Origin: Megaustenia siamemsis
Lineage: Eukaryota > Mollusca > Gastropoda > Stylommatophora > Ariophantidae
Direction: 5' to 3'
NCBI GenBank assembly: GCA_032433765.1
Contig: JAVIAB010000102.1
Coordinates: 8,119,021-8,183,020 of the forward strand
DNA: 64,000 nt
The stretch's first letter is position 1. Each line of letters starts with the position of its first letter. This document shows positions 51,906-64,000 of the stretch, in pieces. Under the pieces are notes generated by a model, which worked only from the letters and a program-made list of their open reading frames with translations, searched no databases and was not told the DNA's origin. The position numbers and the translations under genes were made by a program.

Positions 51906-54548
51906 TAGCGACTCACAAAACACTAAATGCCCCTTCATCTATGCAACTCCTCATGTACATAAACAATGTCCAGGACGCTAAATGACACTTCCTCTATACA
52001 ACTCCTCATGTACATAAACAATGTCCAGGACGCTAAATGCCACTTCATCTATGCAACTCCTCATGTACATAAACAATGTCCAGGACGCTAAATGACACTT
52101 CCTCTATACAACTCCTCATGTACATAAACAATGTCCAGGACACTAAATGCCCCTTCATCTATGCAACTCCTCATGTACATAAACAATGTCCAGGACGCTA
52201 AATGCCACTTCCACTATGCAACTCCTCATGTACAATAACAATGTCCAGGACGCTAAATGCCACTTCCTCTACACAACTCCTCATGTACAATAACAATGTC
52301 CAGGTCGCTAAATGCCACTTCCTCTACACAACTCCTCATGTACAATAACAATGTTCAGGTCGCTAAGTGCCACTTCCTCTATACAACTCCTCATGTACAA
52401 TAACAATGTCCAGGACGCTAAATGACACTTCCTCTATACAACTCCTCATGTACAATAACAATGTCCAGGACGCTAAATGACACTTCCTCTATACAACTCC
52501 TCATGTACAATAACAATGTCCAGGACGCTAAATGACACTTCCTCTATACAACTCCTCATGTACAATAACAATGTCCAGGACGCTAAATGACACTTCCTCT
52601 ATACAACTCCTCATGTACAATAACAATGTCCAGGACGCTAAATGACACTTCCTCTATACAACTCCTCATGTACAATAACAATGTCCAGGACGCTAAATGA
52701 CACTTCCTCTATACAACTCCTCATGTACAATAACAATGTCCAGGACGTTAAATGACACTTCCTCTATACAACTCCTCATGTACAATAACAATGTCCAGGA
52801 CGTTAAATGACACTACCTCTATACAACTCCTCATGTACAATAACAATGTCCAGGTCGCTAAATGACACTTCCTCTATACAACTCCTCATGTACAATAACT
52901 GTCCAGGACGTTAAATGCCACTTCCTCTATACAACTCCTCATGTACAATAACAATGTCCAGGACGATAAATGCCACTTCCTCTATACAACTCCTCATGTA
53001 CAATAACTGTCCAGGACGTTAAATGCCACTTTCTCTATACAACTCCTCATGTACAATAACTGTCCAGGACGTTAAATGCCACTTCCTCTATACAACTCCT
53101 CATGTACAATAACTGTCCAGGACGTTAAATGCCACTTCCTCTATACAACTCCTCCTGTACAATAACTGTCCAGGACGTTAAATGCCACTTCCTCTATACA
53201 ACTCCTCATGTACAATAACAATGTCCAGGACGATAAATGCCACTTCCTCTATACAACTCCTCATGTACAATAACTGTCCAGGACGTTAAATGCCACTTCC
53301 TCTATACAACTCCTCCTGTACAATAACAATGTCCAGGACGTTAAATGCCACTTCCTCTATACAACTCCTCCTGTACAATAACAATGTCCAGGACGATAAA
53401 TGCCACTTCCTCTATACAACTCCTCATGTACAATAACTGTCCAGGACGTTAAATGCCACTTCCTCTATACAACTCCTCATGTACAATAACTGTCCATGAC
53501 GTTAAATGCCACTTCCTCTATAAACTCCTCATGTACAATAACAATGTCCAGGACGATAAATGCCACTTCCTCTATACAACTCCTCCTGTACAATAACTGT
53601 CCAGGACGTTAAATGCCACTTCCTCTATACAACTCCTCCTGTACAATAACCATGTCCAGGACGCTAAATGCCCCTTCCTCTATACAACACCTCATGGTGC
53701 AATAACCATGTCCAGAACGCTAAATGTCCCTTCCTCTATACAACACCTCATGGTGCAATAACCATGTCCAGGACGCTAAATGCCCCTTCCTCTATACAAC
53801 ACCTCATGGTGCAATAACCATGTCCAGGACGCTAAATGTCCCTTCCTCTATACAACACCTCATGGTGCAATAACCATGTCCAGGACGCTAAATGCCCCTT
53901 CCTCTATACAACACCTCATGGTGCAATAACCATGTCCAGGACGCTAAATGCCCCTTCCTCTATACAAACCTCATGGTGCAATAACCATGTCCAGAACGCT
54001 AAATGCCGCTTCCTCTATACAACACCTCATGGTGCAATAACCATGTCCAGAACGCTAAATGCCGCTTCCTCTATACAACACCTCATGGTGCAATAACCAT
54101 GTCCAGAACGCTAAATGCCCCTTCCTCTATACAACTCCTCATGGTACAATAACCATGTCCAGAACGCTAAATGCCCCTTCCTCTATACAACACCTCATGG
54201 TACAATCACCATGTCCAGAACGCTAAATGCCGCTTCCTCTATACAACACCTCATGGTGCAATAACCATGTCCAGAACGCTAAATGCCCCTTCCTCTATAC
54301 AACACCTCATGGTACAATAACCATGTCCAGAACGCTAAATGCCCCTTCCTCTATACAACACCTCATGGTGCAATAACCATGTCCAGAACGCTAAATGCCC
54401 CTTCCTCTATACAACACCTCATGGTACAATAACCATGTCCAGAACGCTAAATGCCCCTTCCTCTATACAACACCTCATGGTACAATAACCATGTCCAGAA
54501 CGCTAAATGCCGCTTCCTCTATACAGCTCCTCATGGTTCAATAACCAT
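51906..54548. repeat. 55-bp array, copy 2
   Basis: Unit-by-unit match to 44301-46940, including rare variants such as gaccaatcaccatg-like units (gtacaatcaccatg) and the final gctcctcatggttcaataac unit, with isolated one-base indels. Confidence 0.95.
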
Positions 54549-54891
54549 GATTGACTGTTCTCATTCTGTACGTTTCGAGAGCGGGGCCGACGATATGGTT
54601 GCTGGCGCCCTGAACAAGCCGAACTTTAGCGCCATTTTAAGATTTAATTATAACAATTTTCACAAGAATAAAAAAAATTAATAAGAAGCTTTTTTGTTGT
54701 TTTTGTTGTTGTTGTTGTTGTTTTTGTTGTTGTTGTTGTTGTTGTTTTTGTGTTTACCAGCTTTCACCTCTGCCAAAGTCCCTAGAGACTATGAGCTACA
54801 TTTTGCGCGTTAATTCGTTTTTCCCCAACAGCCGTTTACACTGGGGTCCTGCGTCGCACAGGCAGATAACTCAGTCTTCACCCTGAACCAT

Positions 54892-56165
54892 TGACCTCAG
54901 CCGGCACCTTGAGCCATTACTTTGAGCTCGTACCTTGAGCCATTACTTTGAGCTCGTACCTTGAGCCATTACTTTGAACTCGTACCTTGAGCCATTACTT
55001 TGAGCTCTTACCTTGAGCCATTACTTTGAGCCGGTACCTTGTGCCATTACTTTGAGCTCTTACCTTGAGCCATTACTTTGAGCTCTTACCTTGAGCCATT
55101 ACTTTGAGCTCTTACCTTGTGCCATTACTTTGAGATCTTACCTTGAGCCATTACTTTGAGCTCTTACCTTGAGCCATTACTTTGAGCCGGTACCTTGTGC
55201 CATTACCTTGAGTTTTTACTTTGAGCCGATACATTGAGCCATTACATTGAGCCGCACCTTGAGCCATTACCTTGAGTTGACACCTTGAGTCATTACCTTG
55301 AGCCGGCACCCTCAGCCGGTACCTTGAGTCATTATTTTGAGCCAATAACTTGTGTCAATACCTTGAGACGGTACCTTGAGCCATTACCTTGAGTCGACAC
55401 CTTGAGCCATTACCTTCAGCCGGCACCTTGAGCCATTACCTTGAGCCATTACCTTCAGCTGGCACCTTGAGCCATTACCTTGAGCCATTACCTTGAGCCG
55501 GCACCTTGAGCCATTACCTTGAGTCGACACCTTGAGCCATTACCTTGAGTCGACACCTTGAGTCATTACCTTGAGTCGACACCTTGAGCCATTATCTTGA
55601 GCCGACACCTTGAGCCATTACCTTGAGTCGACACATTGAGCCATTACCTTGAGTCGACACCTTGAGTCATTACCTTGAGTCGACATCTTGAGCCATTACC
55701 TTGAGTCGACACCTTGAGCCATTACCTTGAGTCGACACCTTGAGCCATTACCTTGAGTCGACACCTTGAGTCATTACCTTGAGCCGGCACCTTGAGCCAT
55801 TACCTTGAGTCGATACCTTGAGCCATTACCTTGAGTCGACACCTTGAGTCATTACCTTGAGCCGGCACCTTGAGCCATTACCTTGAGTCGACACCTTGAG
55901 CCATTACCTTGAGTCGACACCTTGTGTCATTACCTTGAGCCGGCACCTTGAGCCGGTACCGTGAGCCGGTACCTTGAGTCATTATTTTGAGCCAATACCT
56001 TGAGTCATTACCTTGAGCCGGCACCTTGAGCCGGTACCGTGAGCCGGTACCTTGAGTCATTATTTTGAGCCAATACCTTGAGTCATTACCTTGAGCCGGT
56101 ACCCTGAGCCATTACCTTGAGCCGGCACCTTGAGCCGGTACATTGAGCCGGCACCTTCATTCATT
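54892..56165. repeat. 13-bp monomer array, copy 3
   Basis: Same length class and same extra block as copy 2. Confidence 0.9.
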
Positions 56166-56494
56166 GGGGGCCTCGGTAGCCTAGTTGGGAATACCACCCG
56201 ACTGGACTACGGACGTTCGGACAACCCGTGTTCGATTCCCGCTGGGAGCAGTGTGAGTGGTACTCATAGTTGGAAAAAAATACCCCACGGTCGACCCAGC
56301 CGTTGGCAGAAGTGGGTACCAGTGTATTACCCTGGGAAGGTGAGGAATGTCGCCTCGCATCTGAGTTTCGATGCTTGAGGCGACAATATACAGAAATCTC
56401 CGAACATTTCTGGATAGGCGGCCGAGCACATATGGGTGTAAACTCGCGTGCTAAGACGCCGGTTCAAGTCTCGTACTTTACCTTCACTTTACTT
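56166..56494 (+). mobile_element. SINE2, copy 3
   Basis: Matches copy 2 base for base as far as I can read, including gagtttcgatgc. Confidence 0.85.
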
Positions 56495-57481
56495 CAGTCA
56501 TTACCTTGAGCCGATACCTTGAGCCGGCACCTTGAGTCATTACCTTGAGCCGGTTCCTTGATCCGGAACCTTGAGTCATTACCTTGAGCCGGTTCCTTGA
56601 TCCGGCACCTTGAGTCCTTACCTTGAGCCGGTTCCTTGATCCGGCACCTTGAGTCATTACCTTGAGCCGGTTCCTTGATCCGGCACCTTGAGTCATTACC
56701 TTGAGCCGGTTCCTTGATCCGGCACCTTGAGTCATTACCTTGAGCCGGTTCTTTGATCCGGCACCTTGAGTCATTACCTTGAGCCGGTTCCTTGATCCGG
56801 CACCTTGAGTCATTACCTTGAGCCGGTTCCTTGATCCGGCACCTTGAGTCATTACCTTGAGCCGGTTCCTTGATCCGGCACCTTGAGTCATTACCTTGAG
56901 CCTTTTCCTTGATCCGGCACCTTGAGTCATTACCTTGAGCCGGTTCCTTGATCCGGCACCTTGAGTCATTACCTTGAACCGGTTCCTTGATCCGGCACCT
57001 TGAGTCATTACCTTGAGCCGGTTCCTTGATCCGGCACCTTGAGTCATTACCTTGAGCCGGTTCCTTGATCCGGCACATTGAGTCATTACCTTGAGCCGGT
57101 TCCTTGATCCGGCACCTTGAGTCATTACCTTGAGCCGGTTCCTTGATCCGGCACCTTGAGTCATTACCTTGAGCCGGTTCCTTGATCCGGCACCTTGAGT
57201 CATTACCTTGAGCCGGTTCTTTGATCCGGCACCTTGAGTCATTACCTTGAGCCGGTTCCTTGATCCGGCACCTTGAGTCATTACCTTGAGCCGGTTCCTT
57301 GATCCGGCACCTTGAGTCATTACCTTGAGCCGGTTCCTTGATCCGGCACCTTGAGTCATTACCTTGAACCGGTTCCTTGATCCGGCACCTTGAGTCATTA
57401 CCTTGAGCCGGTTCCTTGATCCGGCACCTTGAGTCATTACCTTGAGCCGGTTCCTTGATCCGGCACCTTGAGTCATTACCT
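56495..57481. repeat. 39-bp higher-order array, copy 3
   Basis: About 25 triplets, unbroken in frame. Contains a gagccttttcc variant (near 56903) also seen in copy 1 (near 41187) but not noticed in copy 2. Confidence 0.95.
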
Positions 57482-57955
57482 TAAAATGACCTTGTTAATC
57501 GAGACCTAAAAAAATGTGACAATAATTTACCCATTTATTTATTTCAAATATTCTTTATAAATCTGATAACAGTTTGAGAATCATTGCATTAATCATTTAA
57601 GATCGATGGAATAGGTATTATAGCAAGAGTTGATTTTTCTTTAAGTATTTCATGTTCGTTTTCATTAGTTAGCGTTCTGGAAGATCCATTGTGGTAACAG
57701 TAATAATCGTTTTTTTTTAGGTGGAATTAATGCATCTCCCACTAAACATCAAAGAAGCCCTTTTGTAATGAGAAAGTATTACCAAGTCAATAAAATTCTG
57801 ATTACTATTGATCGCTTGATTGATATAATCGATATCAATGTTCTTAGTGTGAACCTTGTGGGTGTTTCATCGTTATGTTCTCTTCGTGGTAGAATCGGGG
57901 CATTTTCTCTTCTCGGAAATGTTTATTTGTGATTGTGTTTTCGACTAAATTATAC

Positions 57956-58212
57956 AGACTAGTGTCTTTTCTTCTCGCACAAGAATGGTGTTTTTTCTTC
58001 TCTTGCAAGAATGGTATTTTTCTTCTTTCGCAAGAATGGTATTTTTTCTTCTCTCGTAAGAATGGTATTTTTTCTTCTCTCACAAGAATTGTATTTTTTC
58101 TTCTCTCGCAAGAATGATATTTTTTCTTCTCTCGCAAGAAGTGTATTTTTTCTTCTCTCGCAAGAATGGTATTTTTCTTCTCTCGCAAGAATGGTATTTT
58201 TTCTTCTCTGAT
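57956..58212. repeat. 26-bp array, copy 3
   Basis: As copy 2, with single T losses near 58018 and 58172. Confidence 0.9.
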
Positions 58213-58357
58213 ATTTTTTTCTGTGATTGTGAAGCGGCATGGGCGTAATACCGACCACATTACCCCAAAAATCATGTGCCGAAGATCTGTAAAATGTATG
58301 GTCACAAACACCATATTCCCTATACGCCACTTAGCGTGACGGGTGTACTTTACTTTA
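58213..58357 (+). mobile_element. SINE1 3' fragment, copy 3
   Basis: Same fragment edges as in copies 1 and 2. Confidence 0.8.
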
Positions 58358-58561
58358 TTTACTATATAACTAGCGACCCTAAGAACAAACATATTACATT
58401 TATAATATAACAAAAGGATGTTGGGATGTCCGAGACCCCATCTCATGTAATTGGTACAAGACGATGCATGTTGTATTGATGACGGGATTACTACTGCGAT
58501 CAAAGCACTTGAATTATTGTTAAAATTGCAACAACAAAGCGGTAAGGGCTGCATGGGTTAA

Positions 58562-59168
58562 GATAACAACGGCTCAATCAATACACGTCGAAGACAAATG
58601 ATAACAACGGCTCAATCAATACACATCGAAGACAAATGATAACAACGGCTCAATCAATACACATTGAAGACAAATGATAACAAAGGCTCAATCAATACAC
58701 ATCGAAGACAAATGATAACAACGGCTCAATCAATACACATCGAAGACAAATGATAACAACGGCTCAATCAATACACATCGAAGACAAATGATAACAACGG
58801 CTCAATCAATACACATCGAAGACAAATGATAACAACGGCTCAATCAATACGCATCGAAGACAAATGATAACAACGGCTCAATCAATACACATCGAAGACA
58901 AATGATAATAACGGCTCAATCAATACACATCGAAGACAAATGATAACAACGACTCAATCAATACACATCGAAGACAAATGATAACAACGGCTCAATCAAT
59001 ACACATCGAAGACAAATGATAACAACGGCTGAATCAATACACATCGAAGACAAATGATAACAACGGCTCAATCAATACACATCGAAGACAAATGATAACA
59101 ACGACTCAATCAATACACATCGAAGACAAATGATAACAACGGCTGAATCAATACACATCGAAGATAAA
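58562..59168. repeat. 38-bp array, copy 3, about 16 units
   Basis: Private variants: acgcatcgaag, aataacggctc and two ggctgaatc units. The last unit carries ggctgaatc, unlike copy 2. Confidence 0.95.
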
Positions 59169-59572
59169 GGCCTGACAGTAAAATAGCTGAAGTTGTCAGT
59201 GACTCACAGCTAATGGCTTGCGTTAAGAATCAGTGAACAAGAACTCTTTAGAACCCCGTACTGCACCTCTTCGTGGTGTTATTTTCTAGTAATAAACTAA
59301 CTAATATAGTCTGGCAAATGAGTAGGGAGGGCAGCCTAGTACCCGAAAAGTGCCATGTCGAAGACGGATGTGTTGGGCTGAATGATGTAAATATCACAGT
59401 TTTATTGTAAACAGCAACACAGAGGCGCATTTAAAGTCCTTTTAATGGCGAACGACTAAGAGGGATAGTTCACGGCTGGATCGGCGAACTAGAACTATCC
59501 AGGACTGCAAGTATTCTTTAGTCAATTGGTGGATGCAAGCAGGCATATCTACACATCTAGCGACTCACAAAA
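59169..59572. repeat. Dispersed repeat and spacer, copy 3
   Basis: Copy of 43910-44300 with gaacaagaac and aaccccgtac substitutions. Confidence 0.55.
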
Positions 59573-62500
59573 CACTAAATGCCCCTTCATCTATGCAACT
59601 CCTCATGTACATAAACAATGTCCAGGACGCTAAATGCCACTTCCACTATACAACTCCTCATGTACAATAACAATGTCCAGGTCGCTAAGTGACACTTCCT
59701 CTATACAACTCCTCATGTACAATAACAATGTCCAGGTCGCTAAGTGCCACTTCCTCTATACAACTCCTCATGTACAATAACAATGTCCAGGTCGCTAAGT
59801 GCCACTTCCTCTATACAACTCCTCATGTACAATAACAATGTCCAGGTCGCTAAGTGCCACTTCCTCTATACAACTCCTCATGTACAATAACAATGTCCAG
59901 GACGCTAAATGCCACTTCCTCTATACAACTCCTCATGTACAATAACAATGTCCAGGACGCTAAATGACACTCCTCTATACAACTCCTCATGTACAATAAC
60001 AATGTCCAGGTCGCTAAGTGCCACTTCCTCTATACAACTCCTCATGTACAATAACAATGTCCAGGACGCTAAATGCCACTTCCTCTATACAACTCCTCAT
60101 GTACAATAACAATGTCCAGGACGCTAAATGACACTTCCTCTATACAACTCCTCATGTACAATAACAATGTCCAGGACGCTAAATGACACTTCCTCTATAC
60201 AACTCCTCATGTACAATAACAATGTCCAGGACGCTAAATGACACTTCCTCTATACAACTCCTCATGTACAATAACAATGTCCAGGACGCTAAATGACACT
60301 TCCTCTATACAACTCCTCATGTACAATAACAATGTCCAGGACGCTAAATGACACTTCCTCTATACAACTCCTCATGTACAATAACAATGTCCAGGACGCT
60401 AAATGACACTTCCTCTATACAACTCCTCATGTACAATAACAATGTCCAGGACGTTAAATGACACTTCCTCTATACAACTCCTCATGTACAATAACAATGT
60501 CCAGGACGTTAAATGACACTTCCTCTATACAACTCCTCATGTACAATAACAATGTCCAGGTCGCTAAATGACACTTCCTCTATACAACTCCTCATGTACA
60601 ATAACTGTCCAGGACGTTAAATGCCACTTCCTCTATACAACTCCTCATGTACAATAACAATGTCCAGGACGCTAAATGCCACTTCCTCTATACAACTCCT
60701 CATGTACAATAACTGTCCAGGACGTTAAATGCCACTTTCTCTATACAACTCCTCATGTACAATAACTGTCCAGGACGTTAAATGCCACTTCCTCTATACA
60801 ACTCCTCATGTACAATAACTGTCCAGGACGTTAAATGCCACTTCCTCTATACAACTCCTCCTGTACAATAACTGTCCAGGACGTTAAATGCCACTTCCTC
60901 TATACAACTCCTCATGTACAATAACAATGTCCAGGACGATAAATGCCACTTCCTCTATACAACTCCTCATGTACAATAACTGTCCAGGACGTTAAATGCC
61001 ACTTCCTCTATACAACTCCTCCTGTACAATAACAATGTCCAGGACGTTAAATGCCACTTCCTCTATACAACTCCTCCTGTACAATAACAATGTCCAGGAC
61101 GATAAATGCCACTTCCTCTATACAACTCCTCATGTACAATAACTGTCCAGGACGTTAAATGCCACTTCCTCTATACAACTCCTCATGTACAATAACTGTC
61201 CATGACGTTAAATGCCACTTCCTCTATACAACTCCTCATGTACAATAACAATGTCCAGGACGATAAATGCCACTTCCTCTATACAACTCCTCCTGTACAA
61301 TAACTGTCCAGGACGTTAAATGCCACTTCCTCTATACAACTCCTCCTGTACAATAACCATGTCCAGGACGCTAAATGCCCCTTCCTCTATACAACACCTC
61401 ATGGTGCAATAACCATGTCCAGAACGCTAAATGTCCCTTCCTCTATACAACTCCTCATGGTACAATAACCATGTCCAGAACGCTAAATGCCCCTTCCTCT
61501 ATACAACACCTCATGGTACAATCACCATGTCCAGAACGCTAAATGCCGCTTCCTCTATACAACACCTCATGGTGCAATAACCATGTCCAGAACGCTAAAT
61601 GCCCCTTCCTCTATACAACACCTCATGGTACAATAACCATGTCCAGAACGCTAAATGCCCCTTCCTCTATACAACACCTCATGGTGCAATAACCATGTCC
61701 AGAACGCTAAATGCCCCTTCCTCTATACAACACCTCATGGTACAATAACCATATCCAGAACGCTAAATGCCCCTTCCTCTATACAACACCTCATGGTGCA
61801 ATAACCATGTCCAGAACGCTAAATGCCCCTTCCTCTATACAACACCTCATGGTACAATAACCATGTCCAGAACGCTAAATGCCCCTTCCTCTATACAACA
61901 CCTCATGGTGCAATAACCATGTCCAGAACGCTAAATGCCCCTTCCTCTATACAACACCTCATGGTGCAATAACCATGTCCAGAAAGCTAGATGCCGCTTC
62001 CTCTATACAACTCCTCATGGTGCAATAACCATGTCCAGAACGCTAAATGCCGCTTCCTCTATACAGCTCCTCATGGTTCAATAACCATGTCCAGAACGCT
62101 AAATGCCACTTCCTCGATACAACACCTCATGGTGCAATAACCATGTCCAGAACGCTAAATGCCCCTTCCTCTATACAACACCTAATGGTGCAATAACCAT
62201 GTCCAGAACGCTAGATGCCGCTTCCTCTATACAACACCTCATGGTGCAATAACCATATACAGAACGCTAAATGCCGCTTCCTCTATACAGCTCCTCATGG
62301 TTCAATAACCATGTCCAGAACGCTAAATGCCACTTCCTCTATACAACAGCTCATGGTACAATTACCATGTACAGAACGCTAAATATCCCTTCCTCTATAC
62401 AACACCTCGTGGTACAATAACCATGTCCAGAACGCTAAATGCCCCTTCCTCTATACAACACCTCATGGTTCAATAACCATGTCCAGAACGCTAGATGCCG

Positions 62501-63285
62501 CTTCCTCTATACAACACCTCATGGTGCAATAACCATATACAGAACGCTAAATGCCGCTTCCTCTATACAGCTCCTCATGGTTCAATAACCATGTCCAGAA
62601 CGCTAAATGCCACTTCCTCTATACAACAGCTCATGGTACAATTACCATGTACAGAACGCTAAATATCCCTTCCTCTATACAACACCTCGTGGTACAATAA
62701 CCATGTCCAGAACGCTAAATATCCCTTCCTCTATACAACAGCTCATGGTACAATAACCATGTCCAGAACGCTAAATGCCCCTTCCTCTATACAACTCCTC
62801 ATGGTACAATAACCATGTCCAGAACGCTAAATGCCCCGTCCTCTATACAACTCCTCATGGTTCAATAACCATGTCCAGAACGATAAATATCCCTTCCTCT
62901 ATACAACTCCTCATGGTTCAATAACCATGTCCAGAACGCTAAATGCCCCTTCCTCTATACAACACCTCATGGTACAATAACCATGTCCAGAACGATAAAT
63001 ATCCCTTCCTCTATACAACACCTCATGGTACAATAACCATGTCCAGAACGCTAAATATCCCTTTCTCTATACAACACCTCATGGTACAATAACCATGTCC
63101 AGAACGCTAAATATCCCTTCCTCTATACAACACCTCATGGTACAATAACCATGTCCAGAACGCTAAATATCCCTTTCTCTATACAACACCTCATGGTACA
63201 ATAACCATGTCCAGAACGCTAAATATCCCTTCCTCTATACAACACCTCATGGTACAATAACCATGTCAAGAACTCTATATGCCTT
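59573..63285. repeat. 55-bp array, copy 3, extended
   Basis: About 67 units. The left end lacks several gtacataaacaatg units of copies 1 and 2 and has extra gtcgctaagtgcc units. Beyond 62089 it runs on for about 1.2 kb with aaatatccctt and agctcatggtac variants. A 280-bp block (marked by ataaccatatacag at about 62249 and 62529) is duplicated. Confidence 0.95.
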
Positions 63286-63660
63286 GTTCTTTGAAACGCC
63301 TCCAGGCACAGTATCATTGTAAACAGATATAAATGCCCCGTCCACTAAACTACGTCTCCCGGTACTCGAGCCAAATAATAATAAATAAATATTATTATAA
63401 GGAAGGTTGGGGGTGCGGTGGGGAGGAGTGGGGGTGGGACTTCCGAGTCGACAGATAAGCAAACCATTTCAGGGGAGGAGGTAAGTCTACAGCGCTCGGA
63501 AAAAAAATCACAAACATCAACAGAGAAAAAACAGAAGCCAAGAAAAATAGATTGTCTGAAGCAGGATCGGAACCGTACTCCTTTCACAGCGCCTTGTCAC
63601 GGGGAACCAAACGCTAGAGCACACAGCCAACTCAGCTGTGTAAAAAAAATTGCTGTCATC
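63286..63660 (-). other. Interruption in the 55-bp array; possible SINE-like insert
   Basis: 63286-63360 is a decayed run of 55-bp units. 63365-63655 is unrelated; on the minus strand it has cggttccgatcctgcttcag, a weak B-box-like match, after a poly-T run. Only suggestive of a tRNA-derived element. The 167-codon plus frame beginning at 63418 spans this insert and the following array and is not a credible gene. Confidence 0.35.
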
Positions 63661-64000
63661 GGCGATGTCTCACGGTACAATATCGTTGTCCACAAATCTA
63701 AATGCCCTTCCTCTAAACAATACCTTACGGTACCATATCCTTGTCCACAAATCTCGATGCCCTTCCCCTCAACAACTCATCACAGTACAATATCCTTGTC
63801 CACAAATCTCGATGCCCTTCCCCTCAACAACTCATCACAGTACAATATCCTTGTACACAAATCTAAATGCCTTTCCTCTCAACAACTCCTCACAGTACAA
63901 TATCCTTGTACACAAATCTAAATGCCTTTCCTCTCAACAACTCCTCACAGTACAATATCCTTGTACACAAATCTAAATGCCTTTCCTCTCAACAACTCCT
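63661..64000. repeat. Diverged 55-bp array, continuing past the window
   Basis: Units with cagtacaatatccttgtaca, caaatctaaatgcctttcct and ctcaacaactcct. The layout (tacaat...tgt.ca...taaatgcc...cctct...caactcct) aligns with the 55-bp unit of the triplicated block, so these are older relatives of the same repeat. Confidence 0.85.

Larger units (their letters stand above)
46941..54548. repeat. Large tandem unit, copy 2 (7,608 bp)
   Basis: Starts gattgactgttctcattctg directly after the 55-bp array of copy 1. Same order of components as copy 1, with short indels and substitutions throughout. Confidence 0.95.
54549..62089. repeat. Large tandem unit, copy 3 (about 7,540 bp)
   Basis: Starts gattgactgttctcattctg. 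If it ends at the same array unit as copies 1 and 2 (gctcctcatggttcaataac), the edge is 62089, but here the 55-bp array continues to about 63285. Shares more small variants with copy 2 than with copy 1. Confidence 0.9.

Noticed and set aside
40772..57476. Minus-strand frames with a 13-residue MTQGAGSRNRLKV-type repeat
   Set aside because: The 39-bp period (three 13-bp monomers) keeps frames open on the minus strand; two frames are open at once in the same place, which a real gene would not show.
63418..63921. 167-codon frame near the right end
   Set aside because: It spans an insert and the diverged 55-bp array; its second half is repeat translation and the first half is low-complexity K/Q/S-rich with no domain.

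Overview
The window is repeat-dominated nuclear DNA from a multicellular animal. Four things show this: tRNA-derived SINEs with Pol III A and B boxes, non-LTR retrotransposon (LINE) debris, long microsatellites and many minisatellites. There are no bacterial-style operons. The mix of RNase H-bearing and (GAT)n-tailed LINEs fits a lophotrochozoan invertebrate, possibly a gastropod mollusc, but that assignment is inference from memory and is not proven here. I found no convincing host protein-coding gene. All recognisable protein homology is reverse transcriptase (RT) or RNase H, and it is broken by frameshifts, stops or 5' truncation.

Layout. 1-5100: minisatellites of 55/51 and 21 bp, with broken LINE 3' ends. 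5100-7245: an 11-bp pyrimidine array and a cluster of tRNA-derived SINEs, including a three-headed composite inside one long direct repeat. 7246-10835: a 25-bp minisatellite of about 143 copies. 10975-11748: LINE 3' ends, one of which has been amplified into a 39-bp tandem array. 12067-15658: a GATA-tailed retroelement on the minus strand with a 1.3-kb GATA/GACA tail, interrupted by a 5'-truncated LINE carrying RT and RNase H, itself flanked by a 12-bp target-site duplication (TSD). 15660-28850: SINE copies, LINE remnants, AT, CTTT and pyrimidine tracts, and 15-bp and 56-bp minisatellites. 28949-36150: one SINE split in two by a GATA-tailed element whose tail is about 6.6 kb of nearly pure GATA. 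36366-38510: a 47-bp minisatellite, a chimeric RT remnant and an RNase H remnant. 38966-63285: three tandem copies of a 7.5-8.0 kb unit. Each copy holds a 13-bp array, a two-headed SINE, a 39-bp higher-order array, a 26-bp array, a SINE fragment, a 38-bp array, a dispersed repeat and a 55-bp array. 63290-64000: a diverged continuation of the 55-bp array.

How the parts relate. The sequence reads as layers of retrotransposition followed by tandem expansion. LINE and SINE copies carry short repeated 3' tails ((GAT)n, (GATA)n or TTTAC-like), insert into each other and into existing minisatellites with readable TSDs, and in places seed new tandem arrays. The most striking cases are the 6.6-kb GATA tail, the LINE-derived 39-bp array, the composite SINE and the triplicated block of minisatellites.

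Limits. All family names are from recognisable motifs only; copy numbers and repeat edges are read by eye and are approximate. Long arrays are prone to assembly and base-calling error.
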